64,000 nucleotides of DNA from Pygmaiobacter massiliensis (GTDB lineage: Bacteria; Bacillota; Clostridia; Oscillospirales; Ruminococcaceae). The translations under genes were made by a program, and so were the position numbers. The stretch covers positions 248,001 through 312,000 of the forward strand of contig NZ_OAML01000002.1 of the NCBI RefSeq assembly GCF_900199435.1. Direction: 5' to 3'. The notes under the pieces are model-generated. The model was not told the DNA's origin. It made no database searches and saw only the letters and a program-made list of their open reading frames with translations. Each line of letters starts with the position of its first letter. Within the stretch, counting starts at the first letter, position 1. Below are positions 7,920 through 17,373 of the stretch, piece after piece.

Positions 7920-10316
7920 CTATTTCAGCTCTACCACGGTTACACCGTCTTCGCCCTCGCCATACATGCCGGAGCGGAAGCTTTTTACCGACTTATGGCG
8001 TTTGAGGTGGTCGCGAATCGCCTTGCGTAAAATGCCAGCGCCGCGGCCATGAATTAAATAGATAGGCGAAATACCGCTCATCATAGCACCGTCAATAAAG
8101 CGGTCTGCTTCCATCACGGCCTCTTCCGAGGTCATACCGATTAGATTGATTTCCATTGCCGCACTGCGGGTAGGCCGCCCACTACTGCTGCCACTGCTGC
8201 GCGGCACAATGGTCTGTTTTTTCTTTTTGGGGGCTTGTTGCTGCACTGCCTCATAAAGACCAGAAAGCGGCACGCGGGTTTTAATTGCACCGCACAGCAC
8301 CTCAACCATACCATTTTTATCGGGTGCGGATTTCACCGTGCCGTTACAGCCCATTTCTGCCACCACAACAATCTGGCCGGGTTTGGCCGAGGTAAGCGGC
8401 ACATAGCTTTGCTTTTCTTCACCGCTTCCGCCAATGCCTTCTGTAATGCCCATCGCCTCTTTACGGGCAATGGCACGCGCACGCTGCGCTTTTTGAGATG
8501 CAGAAAGATTCTCCTGTTTTTGCAGCTCTTTCATCTCATCCAACAGCGCATATGCCGCATCCTGCACGTTCTGTTCCATTTGTTTTGCCTTACGGCGCAT
8601 CGCATCGAGTTCGTTTTGGCCTTGCTGAATCAGTTTGTCTCGTTCTGCTTTTGCAGAATCCAGCTGGTTTTCAGCAACGTATTTCAGTCGTTCGATTTCT
8701 TCTTTGTCTTCACGAATTTCAGCTTTCAAATCCTCCAGCTGGCCCAGTACGGTTTCAAAGCGCTTGTCGCCGGCAGAAAGATGCCCGCTCGCCTTTTGAA
8801 TCACTTTGGCAGGCAGCCCCAGCTTTTCGCCGATTAAGAACGCATTGGAACGGCCAGGCACACCCACCAGCAGCCGATAGGTCGGACGCAGCGACTCAAC
8901 ATCAAATTCGCAGGAGGCATTTTGAACGCGCGGTGTTTCCAGCGCAAAAACTTTCAGCTCACCGTAATGGGTGGTCGCCATAATTTTCGCACCGGTTTCG
9001 CGAATGGTTTCGATGATAGAAACTGCCAAGGACGCGCCCTCGGCCGGGTCTGTACCTGCACCAAGCTCGTCAAGTAGCACCAATGTATCAGGGGCAGCCT
9101 GCGCAAGAATGCCAACGATATTTTTGATGTGCCCGGAAAAAGTGGAAAGGCTCTGTTCAATGCTCTGTTCGTCGCCAATGTCCACCAAAATATCCCGAAA
9201 CAGACAAACTTCGCTGCCTTCAGAGGCTGGAATCAAGAATCCGCAGGCTGCCATGGCAAGCAGCAAACCGGCAGTCTTCAGGCTTACTGTTTTACCGCCG
9301 GTGTTGGGGCCGGTAATAATCAGCGCATCGTAGTCCTTGCCGATGCTGATATCCACCGGCACAACTTTCTTTTTATCAATCAGCGGGTGCCGTGCTTTTT
9401 TAAGCGAAAACCGCATTTCGTCCGAAACCTGTGGCATAGCGGCATTCTGGCTAACGGCAAGGCGCCCTTTGGCAATTAGGGCGTCCAGCTCCAGCATGGC
9501 GGCATAGCTGTAGCCAAACTGAGGCTGCAGCGCTGCAACTGCGTTCGAAAATTTCGAGAGAATTGCTTCAATTTCCTCTTTTTCCTGGCTGCGCAGCTGC
9601 ATGATTTTGGCGTTGGTCTCCACCACCGCCGAAGGTTCCACAAAAAGTGTTGCGCCAGAGGACGAAACGTCGTGAATGACACCGCTGATTTCACTGCGGA
9701 ATTCTGCCTTAACCGGCACAACAAAGCGGCCGCTGCGCTGGCTGACAATGGCATCCTGCAAGTACTTTTGCGTGCTCGGCGACCGGATAATAGAATCCAG
9801 TTTATCACGGATAGCGCTTTCTGCCGCACGGATTTTACGACGAAGGTCATAAAGCGTATCACTAGCGGTGTCTGCCATTTCATTTTCGGAAAGGATACAC
9901 TCGAAAATAGTTTTAGAAAGCTGGTTGTTTTCGGTTATACCATAGAAAACGCGATCCAGCGCTTCCGCGTTGGGGATCTCGGTCTCCTGGCCTTCGCCAT
10001 ACCAGTCGTTCAAGTGCTTAAAATTGCGCAGGGTGGCAGCAACAATAAGCAGCTCGCTCATCGAAAGCATACCGCCTTTTTCGGCGCGGCGAATGATATT
10101 CATTACATCCTGCACGCCTTGAATACGCGGGTTGCCATGTTTAATAAGCAGGCTGGTCACCGCATCGGTGCGGCGCAGCGCTTCGCGCATTTCTTCTGTG
10201 GTTGTGCTGGCATTTAAATTGCGCAGCATCTCTGCTGCTTCGGGGCAAGCGCAGTTCTCTGCCGCCATCGCAATTATTTTGTCAAATTCCAGCAAATGCA
10301 GATATTTTGTTGTCAT
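7920..10316 (-). CDS. mutS2: Endonuclease/ATPase MutS2
   Basis: MutS2 acts on branched DNA and, in B. subtilis, on collided ribosomes. It is not part of mismatch repair. The 798-residue product has an N-terminal core and clamp with a coiled coil. The ATPase domain has Walker A GPNTGGKT at about residues 336-343 and Walker B LVLLDELGAGTDPAEG. A long Glu/Lys/Gln-rich coiled coil (KRFETVLGQLEDLKAEI onward) precedes the KOW-like region. The C-terminal Smr nuclease domain has INLIGMTSEEA, LIHGRGAGILRKAI and GVTVVELK. The start at 10314-10316 has GGAAGGAG 5 nt upstream; an ATG five codons earlier is poorer. It is a single-gene unit followed by a terminator. Confidence 0.97.
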   Translation of the reverse strand: MTTKYLHLLEFDKIIAMAAENCACPEAAEMLRNLNASTTTEEMREALRRTDAVTSLLIKHGNPRIQGVQDVMNIIRRAEKGGMLSMSELLIVAATLRNFKHLNDWYGEGQETEIPNAEALDRVFYGITENNQLSKTIFECILSENEMADTASDTLYDLRRKIRAAESAIRDKLDSIIRSPSTQKYLQDAIVSQRSGRFVVPVKAEFRSEISGVIHDVSSSGATLFVEPSAVVETNAKIMQLRSQEKEEIEAILSKFSNAVAALQPQFGYSYAAMLELDALIAKGRLAVSQNAAMPQVSDEMRFSLKKARHPLIDKKKVVPVDISIGKDYDALIITGPNTGGKTVSLKTAGLLLAMAACGFLIPASEGSEVCLFRDILVDIGDEQSIEQSLSTFSGHIKNIVGILAQAAPDTLVLLDELGAGTDPAEGASLAVSIIETIRETGAKIMATTHYGELKVFALETPRVQNASCEFDVESLRPTYRLLVGVPGRSNAFLIGEKLGLPAKVIQKASGHLSAGDKRFETVLGQLEDLKAEIREDKEEIERLKYVAENQLDSAKAERDKLIQQGQNELDAMRRKAKQMEQNVQDAAYALLDEMKELQKQENLSASQKAQRARAIARKEAMGITEGIGGSGEEKQSYVPLTSAKPGQIVVVAEMGCNGTVKSAPDKNGMVEVLCGAIKTRVPLSGLYEAVQQQAPKKKKQTIVPRSSGSSSGRPTRSAAMEINLIGMTSEEAVMEADRFIDGAMMSGISPIYLIHGRGAGILRKAIRDHLKRHKSVKSFRSGMYGEGEDGVTVVELK

Positions 10317-10468
10317 AGAAGCTCCTTCCATAAAAGCCGCCCCGCATAATTTTAGGCACGGCCGAAAAGGTTAGGGATTGCATCGGCACAAAAACACTTT
10401 TTCTGTACCTTGCTTTTTTGTATTTCATATGCAAAAACAGTGCCACATTATATCGTCATGTAAGTCCC

Positions 10469-11212
10469 TTAATCAAGCACTGTTTCCAAAAAATCCAGAG
10501 TTTTAAAACGATGATCGAGCTGGCTGCACACATAGTGGGTGGCCAGGCGCGAAAGCCCCGCCATTGCTTCTGGCAAAAGCGTAAAGCTGTATGCTTTTTC
10601 AGGTTCGCTGTAAAGCATATGCTGCATTGCCGCAAGCTGGCTGCGAGAAATGTTCGGCGCTGCACCTATTTTTTCGGCACAGTTTTGGCAAAAAAGTGCA
10701 CCTTCCGAAAGGTCAAACCGAAACGTTTCGGTTTCTGCACTGCCGCACTCACAGCAGCCCACAATATCTGGCATGAAACCTGCATCAAAAAGTGTGCGAA
10801 GCTCAAATACCGCTTTAATCTGATGCAATGGCTTTTTTTGCGTGCCAATCAGAAAAAAACTGTTAAGCAGCAACCGTAAAAGCGACTCTGCTTCTTCGCC
10901 TTCTTGGGCAACGGTAGCCGCAAGCTCTGCAAAATACATGGCGAGCGCCATGCCCTCTACACTTTGCCGAAGCTCAAAGAAAACTTCTATTGGTGTTGCT
11001 TCGTCTACAATATACATGTTTTTGCCGGGGAACAGTACAAACTCTGAATAGCAAAAAAGCCCTGTTGCGGCAAACAGTTTGTTTTTGAGCCGCAAAGAGC
11101 TTTTGGCAGAGGCCGAGAGGATACCATGTTCCGGAGTGAGAATCGTTAAGATGCGGTCCGCCTCTCCGGTTTTGACCTCGCGCAGCACAAGCCCTTTGGT
11201 TTTGAGCTGCAT
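10469..11212 (-). CDS. recO: DNA repair protein RecO
   Basis: RecO loads RecA onto SSB-coated DNA in the RecF pathway. The 247-residue product has the N-terminal OB fold (KTKGLVLREVKTGEADRILT) and a central helical domain. A C-terminal zinc finger uses the CCECG and CQNC cysteine pairs. Length is normal. It begins 13 nt after era, continuing the ybeY-dgkA-era-recO operon typical of Clostridia. A gap of about 150 nt follows before mutS2. Confidence 0.96.
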   Translation of the reverse strand: MQLKTKGLVLREVKTGEADRILTILTPEHGILSASAKSSLRLKNKLFAATGLFCYSEFVLFPGKNMYIVDEATPIEVFFELRQSVEGMALAMYFAELAATVAQEGEEAESLLRLLLNSFFLIGTQKKPLHQIKAVFELRTLFDAGFMPDIVGCCECGSAETETFRFDLSEGALFCQNCAEKIGAAPNISRSQLAAMQHMLYSEPEKAYSFTLLPEAMAGLSRLATHYVCSQLDHRFKTLDFLETVLD

Positions 11213-11225
11213 TCATCACGCCTCC

Positions 11226-12128
11226 CTATTTACCAAATCCAAAATTGTTCAGATAAAAATCGTTGTCGCGCCAATCGTCTTTGACTTTAACCCAGCATTG
11301 CAGATTAACCCGTGCGCCGAGAAAATCTTCACAGTCTTGTCGAGCGGCAGTAGCAATTTTCTTCAGCATCGCACCGCCTTTGCCGATGACCATACCTTTG
11401 TGACTTTTCTTTTCGCAGAAAATGGTCACATCAATGTCAATCAAATCCTTGTCTTCGCGCTCTTTAAACCGTTCTACCAGTACAGCAGTGCCGTGGGGTA
11501 GCTCGTCCCGCAGGTTCAGCAGCAGCTTTTCACGCACCAACTCGGCAACAATTGCTTTTTCAGGTAGGTCGGTATAAGCGTCTTCGGGGAAAAAGTGGGG
11601 CCCTGGTGCCGCGCATTGCTCCAGAAGGGCAAGCAAGTCTTCTACGCCCTCTTTTTTGGCGGCACAAATGCCGACCACCTTATCAAAAACGCCTAAAGAT
11701 TCAATCATCGCTTTGCGCTCTTCAAAGTCTTCCGGCTTTTTCAGACAATCCAGCTTGTTCACAGCTGCAAACACCGGCATTTTGCTGGCGCGCAGCTCAC
11801 CAATTAAAGTTTGCTCCGCCTCATTCAGCTCGCCGTAAGGCTCAAACAGCATCAAGGTAGCGTCGCCATCCCCCACTGTTTCGCTTACCGTTTTTACCAT
11901 ACGCTGCCCCAATTTGGTTTTGGGCGCATGAATGCCCGGCGTATCCAAAAACACATACTGGCAGGTACCTTCGGTTAAAATGCCAGTAACGCGGGTACGT
12001 GTTGTCTGCGGCTTGGATGTTACGATAGCCAGCTTTTCGCCAATTAAGGCATTCAGCAGGCTCGATTTACCCACATTGGGCCGTCCGACAATGGCGGCGA
12101 ATACAGATTTGGTTTCAGCGGTCTTCAA
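11226..12128 (-). CDS. era: GTPase Era
   Basis: Era is an essential GTPase that binds the 3' end of 16S rRNA and helps mature the 30S subunit. Motifs in order are G1 GRPNVGKSS, the switch I segment KPQTTRTRVTG, G3 DTPGIH, G4 NKLD and G5 CAAKKEGV. The C-terminal KH domain contains KGMVIGKGGAMLKKI. I place the start at the TTG at 12126-12128, which has AGAGGAA about 8 nt upstream and gives 300 residues, the usual size. An ATG at 12170 would add 14 residues and overlap dgkA more deeply. With the TTG start it overlaps the dgkA end by 14 nt. Confidence 0.95.
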   Translation of the reverse strand: MKTAETKSVFAAIVGRPNVGKSSLLNALIGEKLAIVTSKPQTTRTRVTGILTEGTCQYVFLDTPGIHAPKTKLGQRMVKTVSETVGDGDATLMLFEPYGELNEAEQTLIGELRASKMPVFAAVNKLDCLKKPEDFEERKAMIESLGVFDKVVGICAAKKEGVEDLLALLEQCAAPGPHFFPEDAYTDLPEKAIVAELVREKLLLNLRDELPHGTAVLVERFKEREDKDLIDIDVTIFCEKKSHKGMVIGKGGAMLKKIATAARQDCEDFLGARVNLQCWVKVKDDWRDNDFYLNNFGFGK

Positions 12129-12588
12129 AAGGCGGTTCCTCTTTTCTAAAAATAAAGCTGCACCCTGCAATTACCAGTGTGAAAAGCAGCACAATGCGCA
12201 GCGGAGATGAAATGTAGTAATTTAAAATCGTGTACAAAACGTCTGGCTGCCAAAACAGAATGATTCCGGCAACTGCGGCGCCAATGCTGTAAAGCAATAC
12301 TGCGGCCGCTGCCATATCTTTAACAACACCGGTGATGAAAAAACGTTCTGGCCCAGGGCGTGCCACCGCGCGCTCGATGGAAGAATTGACCAGTTCAAGT
12401 GCAATCACCCCACCAATGGCAAGGGCGAGGATCGCATAAATCCCGCGGGAAAAGTGATAGAAGCGGGAAAACCATAGCACAAAAAAGCCTGCCACCAAGT
12501 GAAAGCGCAGGTTGCGTTCTTCTTTGACCGCAACGGTAAAGCCATTCCACGCATACTGAAAGCTTTTCAAAAAACTGTGCGGATACAT
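12115..12588 (-). CDS. dgkA: DgkA-family undecaprenol/diacylglycerol kinase
   Basis: This membrane enzyme phosphorylates undecaprenol (or diacylglycerol) in the cytoplasmic membrane, feeding lipid-carrier recycling for cell-wall synthesis. The 157-residue product has the family signature ALELVNSSIERAV, with the catalytic Glu and the metal-binding ENSAIE-like motif, and three hydrophobic helices. A fourth hydrophobic helix at the C-terminus (LRIVLLFTLVIAGCSFIF) is an extension beyond the usual domain. It lies between ybeY and era in the conserved operon. Confidence 0.92.
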   Translation of the reverse strand: MYPHSFLKSFQYAWNGFTVAVKEERNLRFHLVAGFFVLWFSRFYHFSRGIYAILALAIGGVIALELVNSSIERAVARPGPERFFITGVVKDMAAAAVLLYSIGAAVAGIILFWQPDVLYTILNYYISSPLRIVLLFTLVIAGCSFIFRKEEPPFEDR

Positions 12589-12646
12589 GACTTCCTCCTC
12601 AAAGTTTTTTCGCCGTTATCAAGGCTATGCCAGCGCGGGCGGGCAA

Positions 12647-13150
12647 TTAGATCTCTGCATCAGGTGTATATGCGATGGTGCGGGTCAGACCCAGTTTGGT
12701 CAAAACCTGCTCTTCTTTCTCTCGCATATGTACCTCTTCCAGTCCTCCATTTACATGGTCGTAGCCGAGCAGGTGCAACATGGAGTGAACGGTAAGGAAA
12801 GCAACCTCGCGCTGAAGCGTATGCCCATAGATATTCGCCTGCTCCTGTGCTTTTTCCATCGAAATCACAATGTCGCCCAGCATTTTTGCGCCGGTCTCAT
12901 TGTTGGTGTCATACTCGCCGTCAGAACCCAACGGGAAGCTGAGTACGTCAGTTTCTACCGGCTTGTCCCGATATTGGCCATTCAACTCGGCAATTTCTTT
13001 GTTATCTACAAAGGTCACGCTGATTTCAGCAGGATCGTGGAATCCCTCCTGCTCGAGCACTGCGTTGCAGCTACGGCGAATCAAAATACGGATTCCGGTG
13101 GGGATCTTGACGGTATTTTGCTTGTTGGTGATATAAACTTTATTGTACAT
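12647..13150 (-). CDS. ybeY: Endoribonuclease YbeY
   Basis: YbeY is a zinc-dependent endoribonuclease involved in rRNA maturation and ribosome quality control. The 167-residue product contains the metal-binding HSMLHLLGYDH motif (H-x3-H-x5-H) and the conserved ETDVLSFPL and LGDIVIS segments. It starts 49 nt after phoH, its usual partner, in the same operon. Confidence 0.96.
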   Translation of the reverse strand: MYNKVYITNKQNTVKIPTGIRILIRRSCNAVLEQEGFHDPAEISVTFVDNKEIAELNGQYRDKPVETDVLSFPLGSDGEYDTNNETGAKMLGDIVISMEKAQEQANIYGHTLQREVAFLTVHSMLHLLGYDHVNGGLEEVHMREKEEQVLTKLGLTRTIAYTPDAEI

Positions 13151-13199
13151 AGTAGTTCCCCCTGTGTAATTTTTATTTTACGGCTAAAAAGCCTGCGTT

Positions 13200-14177
13200 T
13201 TACTTCTTTGCGGCAGGTTTTGTACGGTTGTCCTGCGCTTTTTCATAAGCGCGCACAATTTCCTGCACTAGGCGATGACGCACAACGTCCTTGTCTGAAA
13301 AGCGCACCATTGCAATGCCTTCGATATCCTGCAAAATGCGGGTTGCATCCAGCAAACCGCTGCGGGTTTTATCGGGCAGGTCAATTTGGGTCACATCGCC
13401 GGTAACCACCACTTTGCTGCCCATACCCATACGGGTCAAAAACATCTTCATTTGCTCCGGCGTGGTGTTTTGCGCTTCGTCCAAAATAATAAAGGAATCA
13501 TCTAGGGTGCGCCCCCGCATATAAGCAAGTGGCGCCACTTCAATAATGCCCTTTTCCATCAGCTTTTGAAACGTTTCGGCCCCGAGCAGCTCAAAAAGCC
13601 CGTCATACAGCGGGCGTAGATATGGATCTACTTTGTTTTGCAAATCGCCCGGCAAAAAGCCCAGCTTCTCCCCCGCCTCGACGGCAGGTCTTGTTAAAAT
13701 AATGCGCGACACTTCATGCGCCTTAAAGCTGCGCACAGCCATTGCCACGGCAAGATAGGTTTTGCCGGTACCGGCAGGGCCAATGCCGAAGGTGATGCTG
13801 TTTTTTCGGATAGCATCAATATACGCTTTTTGCCCCAGTGTTTTCGGGCGCACCGGACGGCCCTTCGTTGTCAGCGCGATAAAATCGCCGGTGAGCTCTT
13901 CCACCCGGGTTTCATCCCCGGAAGAAGCCAGCGAAATGCAATAGCGCAAGGTCTGCTCCTCAATCGGTGTCCCATTGCGAATCAAACGAAGCATCGCCTC
14001 TACTGCACGTGCAGCCTGGTCCACCCGCTGCGGTGTACCGGAAAGTTTCAGCTCGGTACCACGGCTGACAGCCGCAATCTCGAACTCCTTTTCCAATATC
14101 CTTACATTTTCATCAAAGGTGCCAAACAGCGCCAGTGCTGCATCGATGGATTCCAATTCGATCAGCTTTTCAGCCAT
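13200..14177 (-). CDS. phoH: PhoH-like ATPase
   Basis: PhoH proteins are putative RNA helicase-type ATPases that work with YbeY. The 325-residue product has an N-terminal KH-like portion and the ATPase core. Walker A is GPAGTGKTY (about 133-141), Walker B is FIILDEAQN (about 229-237), and TGDVTQIDL and RFSDKDVVRHRLVQ follow. It lies in the yqfC-yqfD-phoH-ybeY order conserved in Clostridia but is set off from yqfD by 383 nt holding a promoter-like element. Confidence 0.95.
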   Translation of the reverse strand: MAEKLIELESIDAALALFGTFDENVRILEKEFEIAAVSRGTELKLSGTPQRVDQAARAVEAMLRLIRNGTPIEEQTLRYCISLASSGDETRVEELTGDFIALTTKGRPVRPKTLGQKAYIDAIRKNSITFGIGPAGTGKTYLAVAMAVRSFKAHEVSRIILTRPAVEAGEKLGFLPGDLQNKVDPYLRPLYDGLFELLGAETFQKLMEKGIIEVAPLAYMRGRTLDDSFIILDEAQNTTPEQMKMFLTRMGMGSKVVVTGDVTQIDLPDKTRSGLLDATRILQDIEGIAMVRFSDKDVVRHRLVQEIVRAYEKAQDNRTKPAAKK

Positions 14178-14236
14178 AAACAGTGACCATTCCTTTCGAG
14201 GATTGCAATTTATCTGCCGGCAGCAATACCGACTTT

Positions 14237-14277
14237 AGGTTGCGCAGCGCGAAGTTTTCGCAAAATCTGCGCAACCT
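14237..14277. other. Strong nested hairpin upstream of phoH
   Basis: An 11-bp perfect outer stem AGGTTGCGCAG/CTGCGCAACCT encloses an inner GCGAA/TTCGC stem. A T-rich tail follows only on the plus strand, where no gene ends. On the minus strand it would lie in the phoH leader, about 60 nt before the start. It could be a leader structure, or a terminator for an unseen plus-strand transcript. Confidence 0.45.
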
Positions 14278-14560
14278 TTTATTATTCTTGCCGTTTCTGT
14301 TGCAGCTAACCCCAAATATGAAAGAATGCCTGTATTAAAACGGCCGCTTGGGTCATTTTTGTGGTTCTTTCATTTTTCGTTAGAATTCGAAGGGTGTCGT
14401 TAATTATATCACATACTTTTGGAATCTGCACCCCTGTTTCGAAAATCTAAACAAAAATAGGGTAATTTTTACACGTTTTACAGTTTGGCAAGTATAGTAT
14501 AGCACATTTTGGAAATCTAGCCTATGGAATTTCTCGCAATTTCATCAAATCAATACATCT
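14278..14560 (-). promoter_or_regulatory. Intergenic region with candidate phoH promoter
   Basis: On the minus strand TGATATAAT (14403-14411) is an extended -10 element. No good -35 box was seen. A second TATACT-like sequence lies near 14498. No gene was recognised in the 383 nt between yqfD and phoH. Confidence 0.4.
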
Positions 14561-15781
14561 TTACCAGGTTTCTGGCGTAGGTGTCGGAGTCGGCACCGAT
14601 ACGCTTGGGTCTGGCACCACAGTTTTACCAATTTCCTCCCGTGCTTCCACCGTAATGGAATAAACGACGCCTGTATCAGAGTGCTCCACTTTCTCATCTG
14701 CTTTAATAATATCGCCGTTTGCGAGAGTCGCAGCTATTTGGGCTTGGCAGAGATATTTTGCTCTTGCCTCTGCTTGCTCTGGGGTGAGCTGAATTTGTTT
14801 GGTGGTCACCCCTGTCACATCCTGCCACTCGAGTGCAGCAGGAAAAGACCAGCCCATAGGTGCAGCAGCCGCAACACGGCGACTGGTTTGGTAGTTGGCT
14901 GGAAGTTCTTGCTCACGATAAAGTGGCACAGTTTTTTCTCCCATGTGTAAAGTTAAATAACTTTCCTCTTCTCCTGTGGGATACTTTGCTTCAAAAATGT
15001 AGGGTTGCTCGCAGCGGTAGGTGGTTAATGTGCGGGCAACAATGCGTGCACGCGCATACCCGGTAACCGTGGCACCGCTAAGCTGATCTGTGTAAGTGTG
15101 CGAAACAATCACATCGCCCGGCATGACAGACTGCCCTACCGAACGCACCGCATAACCGCTGTAGACTTCCACTACCTCCAGCACACCTTCGCGAGAGGCA
15201 ACGATATCCATAGGAGTGTGGTTGTCAACAATATCGGGTTTCGCGTCCCGCATAATCGCTTCCACCATCAGCCTTCCTTTAATAAAGTGAAACGACAGGC
15301 TCGAAAATTCTGGATTTTCAAGCAAAAGTTTCTGGCGTATTAAATTTAGAGAATCACTATCTGGACGCACACCAGGCGCAATGCCGACATCAAATAATTT
15401 CTCCTCCAGTCGCGCAGCAGTTTGGGCCGGAAGATTGTAATAGTTCACGGTCCAGATATATCCCTGCATCCACCAGCATATCAACATAAAAAAGATAAGG
15501 CCACAGGCAATACCCAACCTGTTACGGTACCGGTGAAAGCGAAAACGCAGCCCTATTTTGCGATCCACATGTACACGACAGCGGCATTTGTAGGCAAACT
15601 TATGGACGCAGTGATATTGCCTCGCGGGTATCCATGCCGTGAAGCCCAGCGTATTTGCTTTGATGCGGCTGACCGAAAGCCCCGCCGCCATACATTCATT
15701 TAAAAAACGTTCGGTTGCCCCGCCTTCTACGGAAAAGCGTACTACCCCGAGCAACCAGCTCCACACCGACGTCTTAGCCAA
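14561..15781 (-). CDS. yqfD: Sporulation protein YqfD
   Basis: YqfD is a mother-cell sporulation membrane protein conserved in spore formers and linked to the forespore engulfment stage. The 406-residue product has an N-terminal cytosolic domain (FSVEGGATERFLNECMAAG, WIPARQYHCVHKFAYKCRC) and one membrane helix near residues 90-110 (GIACGLIFFMLICWWMQ). A large external domain follows, with IRQKLLLENPEFSSLSFHF and SVMPGDVIVS. The C-terminus is a Pro/Thr-rich tail. The start is a TTG with AGGAGGAG upstream. It follows yqfC by 41 nt. Confidence 0.92.
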   Translation of the reverse strand: MAKTSVWSWLLGVVRFSVEGGATERFLNECMAAGLSVSRIKANTLGFTAWIPARQYHCVHKFAYKCRCRVHVDRKIGLRFRFHRYRNRLGIACGLIFFMLICWWMQGYIWTVNYYNLPAQTAARLEEKLFDVGIAPGVRPDSDSLNLIRQKLLLENPEFSSLSFHFIKGRLMVEAIMRDAKPDIVDNHTPMDIVASREGVLEVVEVYSGYAVRSVGQSVMPGDVIVSHTYTDQLSGATVTGYARARIVARTLTTYRCEQPYIFEAKYPTGEEESYLTLHMGEKTVPLYREQELPANYQTSRRVAAAAPMGWSFPAALEWQDVTGVTTKQIQLTPEQAEARAKYLCQAQIAATLANGDIIKADEKVEHSDTGVVYSITVEAREEIGKTVVPDPSVSVPTPTPTPETW

Positions 15782-15822
15782 AAAAGCTCCTCCTGTTATG
15801 CAAAATCTTCGACCCTTGCTTT

Positions 15823-16110
15823 TTAATAGGAAAACTCGATCGAAAACAATCTTCCCTCCACCGAGATGGTGTGTTTACTTAAGGTAACCAGCACAAGCCC
15901 ATCACCGGAAATACGCGCATGGCAGCTGCCAAGGTCCAGCTCTACAAAGTTTTCGTTGTAAAGCGAAACACCCTTGCAGCCTTCCACCTGCACGGCCCCC
16001 ATACTGCTGATGTGTAATGAGGCTCCCATATATAGCTCCGGCGGCGGCAGCTTCATTCCGCTTGTAATCGCCTTGATTAAACTCTCTTTTGGTTTTTTTC
16101 TTTTTTCCAC
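15823..16110 (-). CDS. yqfC: Sporulation protein YqfC (YabP/YqfC family)
   Basis: This 95-residue cytosolic protein is of the YabP/YqfC type, made in the mother cell during sporulation. It has the family pattern PPPELYMGASLHISSMG, YNENFVELDLG and a LVLVTLSKHTISVEG core. The GTG start has GGGGAGG 8 nt upstream. It is the first gene of the yqfC-yqfD pair. Confidence 0.9.
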   Translation of the reverse strand: MEKRKKPKESLIKAITSGMKLPPPELYMGASLHISSMGAVQVEGCKGVSLYNENFVELDLGSCHARISGDGLVLVTLSKHTISVEGRLFSIEFSY

Positions 16111-16263
16111 TAGATAAGCCTCCCCCTACTCTTTGTGGCAATGCCCTTGAGGGGGCATCGGACAGCATGCCATCACCTCTTTGCCAGCCCCTCACAAGAC
16201 TTCGCTGGCGGCAGGTTCGATTTTCGCTCTCCAGCACATATATATCACTTTGTGGTGATTCTT

Positions 16264-17340
16264 ATGATATGTAAAAATTCAGTTGGTCGGCTTTGGTCCA
16301 TTGGTATAGCGGCGCTCTGCTGTGCACTTTTTTTAATGCGTCCCGGCAGTGCCGCAGCCGGAATAGCCGCTGGGCTTGAGCGCTGCGCGAAAAGCATGAT
16401 TCCTGCGCTTTTTCCGTTTTTGGTAATTTCAGAGTTCATTTGCCAAACCGGGTGTGCACCGCTGGCCGCGCTTCCTTTTCGTCCGCTATGTCGATTGTTG
16501 CGGGTTTCTCCCGCCGGAGGCAGCGCTATTTCCATGGGAATGCTGGGGGGCTTTGCTTCCGGCTGCAGCAGCATTTCTTCCCTTGTGAAAACCAACGCAA
16601 TTACGCCGGACGAAGCTCGGCGTCTGCTTTGCTGCTGTGCAGGTATCAGCCCCGCCTTCGCTATTTCTGCGGTCGGTTACGGTATGCTAGGGAACAGTTT
16701 TGTTGGCTGGGCACTTTTTCTGGGCAACTGGGCCGCTTGTTTTTTCTGCGGCTGGCTGGTGTCTTTTCGTAGCGACTCTCCTAAACTGCGAGATACCAAC
16801 ACGCAAACTGCTTTGCATACCTCTATTGGAAATGCGTTTGTCGCATCGGTCAATGGCGCCGTCGCCAAAATGCTCACGATTTGCGGTTTCGTTGTGATTT
16901 TTGCACTTTTTGCTGCTGTACTTGCACCTGAAAATGCGCCTTATAAGGCAGCGTTATTGCTCGATCTGTTGCTAGAGATTTCTGCCGGTTGCCGCAGTGC
17001 CGCTGCCGAGCCAGCAGGGCAGCTTTTCTTTTGCACTATTTCGATGAGTCTTCTTGGGCTTTGCGGTTGGGCACAGATGCGCGCGATATTGCCGGATAGT
17101 GTTTCTCTACGCACCTTTTTATTCACCCGCCCCCTGCACATCGCGCTGGCGTATGGGGTTGCACGGCTTCTGCTAAAGCTTCTTCCCGGGGATGCCGTGG
17201 CACTCACAGGTCTTGCTGCAGGCGAGCGACTTGTTTTGGCCAGCAGCCTGCCGTGGGAGTCCGCGCTTTGCCTCTTCGCCTTCCTGGCCGTCACCTGCCA
17301 GGCAATCACCTCTTTACGCCGCAATGCAAATCCCTTATAA
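16264..17340 (+). CDS. YlbJ-like sporulation membrane protein (Gate domain)
   Basis: This 358-residue protein has about eight hydrophobic segments and two nucleoside-transporter Gate-like halves. The first half reads RCAKSMIPALFPFLVISEFI, GGSAISMGMLGGFASGCSS and ISPAFAISAVGYG; the second has NAFVASVNGAVAKMLTICGF. This layout matches YlbJ/SpoIIM-like sporulation membrane proteins needed for spore cortex formation. The ATG at 16264 has GGTGA 5 nt upstream. A longer reading upstream is rich in charged and aromatic residues and looks unrelated. It is divergent from yqfC. YlbJ membership is likely but was not verified by alignment. Confidence 0.78.
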   Translation: MICKNSVGRLWSIGIAALCCALFLMRPGSAAAGIAAGLERCAKSMIPALFPFLVISEFICQTGCAPLAALPFRPLCRLLRVSPAGGSAISMGMLGGFASGCSSISSLVKTNAITPDEARRLLCCCAGISPAFAISAVGYGMLGNSFVGWALFLGNWAACFFCGWLVSFRSDSPKLRDTNTQTALHTSIGNAFVASVNGAVAKMLTICGFVVIFALFAAVLAPENAPYKAALLLDLLLEISAGCRSAAAEPAGQLFFCTISMSLLGLCGWAQMRAILPDSVSLRTFLFTRPLHIALAYGVARLLLKLLPGDAVALTGLAAGERLVLASSLPWESALCLFAFLAVTCQAITSLRRNANPL

Positions 17341-17373
17341 TAAGGAAGGACTTTAGCGAAAAGAGGAATTTGA

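Noticed and set aside
12587-13405. Plus-strand frame of 272 codons across ybeY and phoH
   Set aside because: It is antisense to two well-identified conserved genes and shows no domain pattern.
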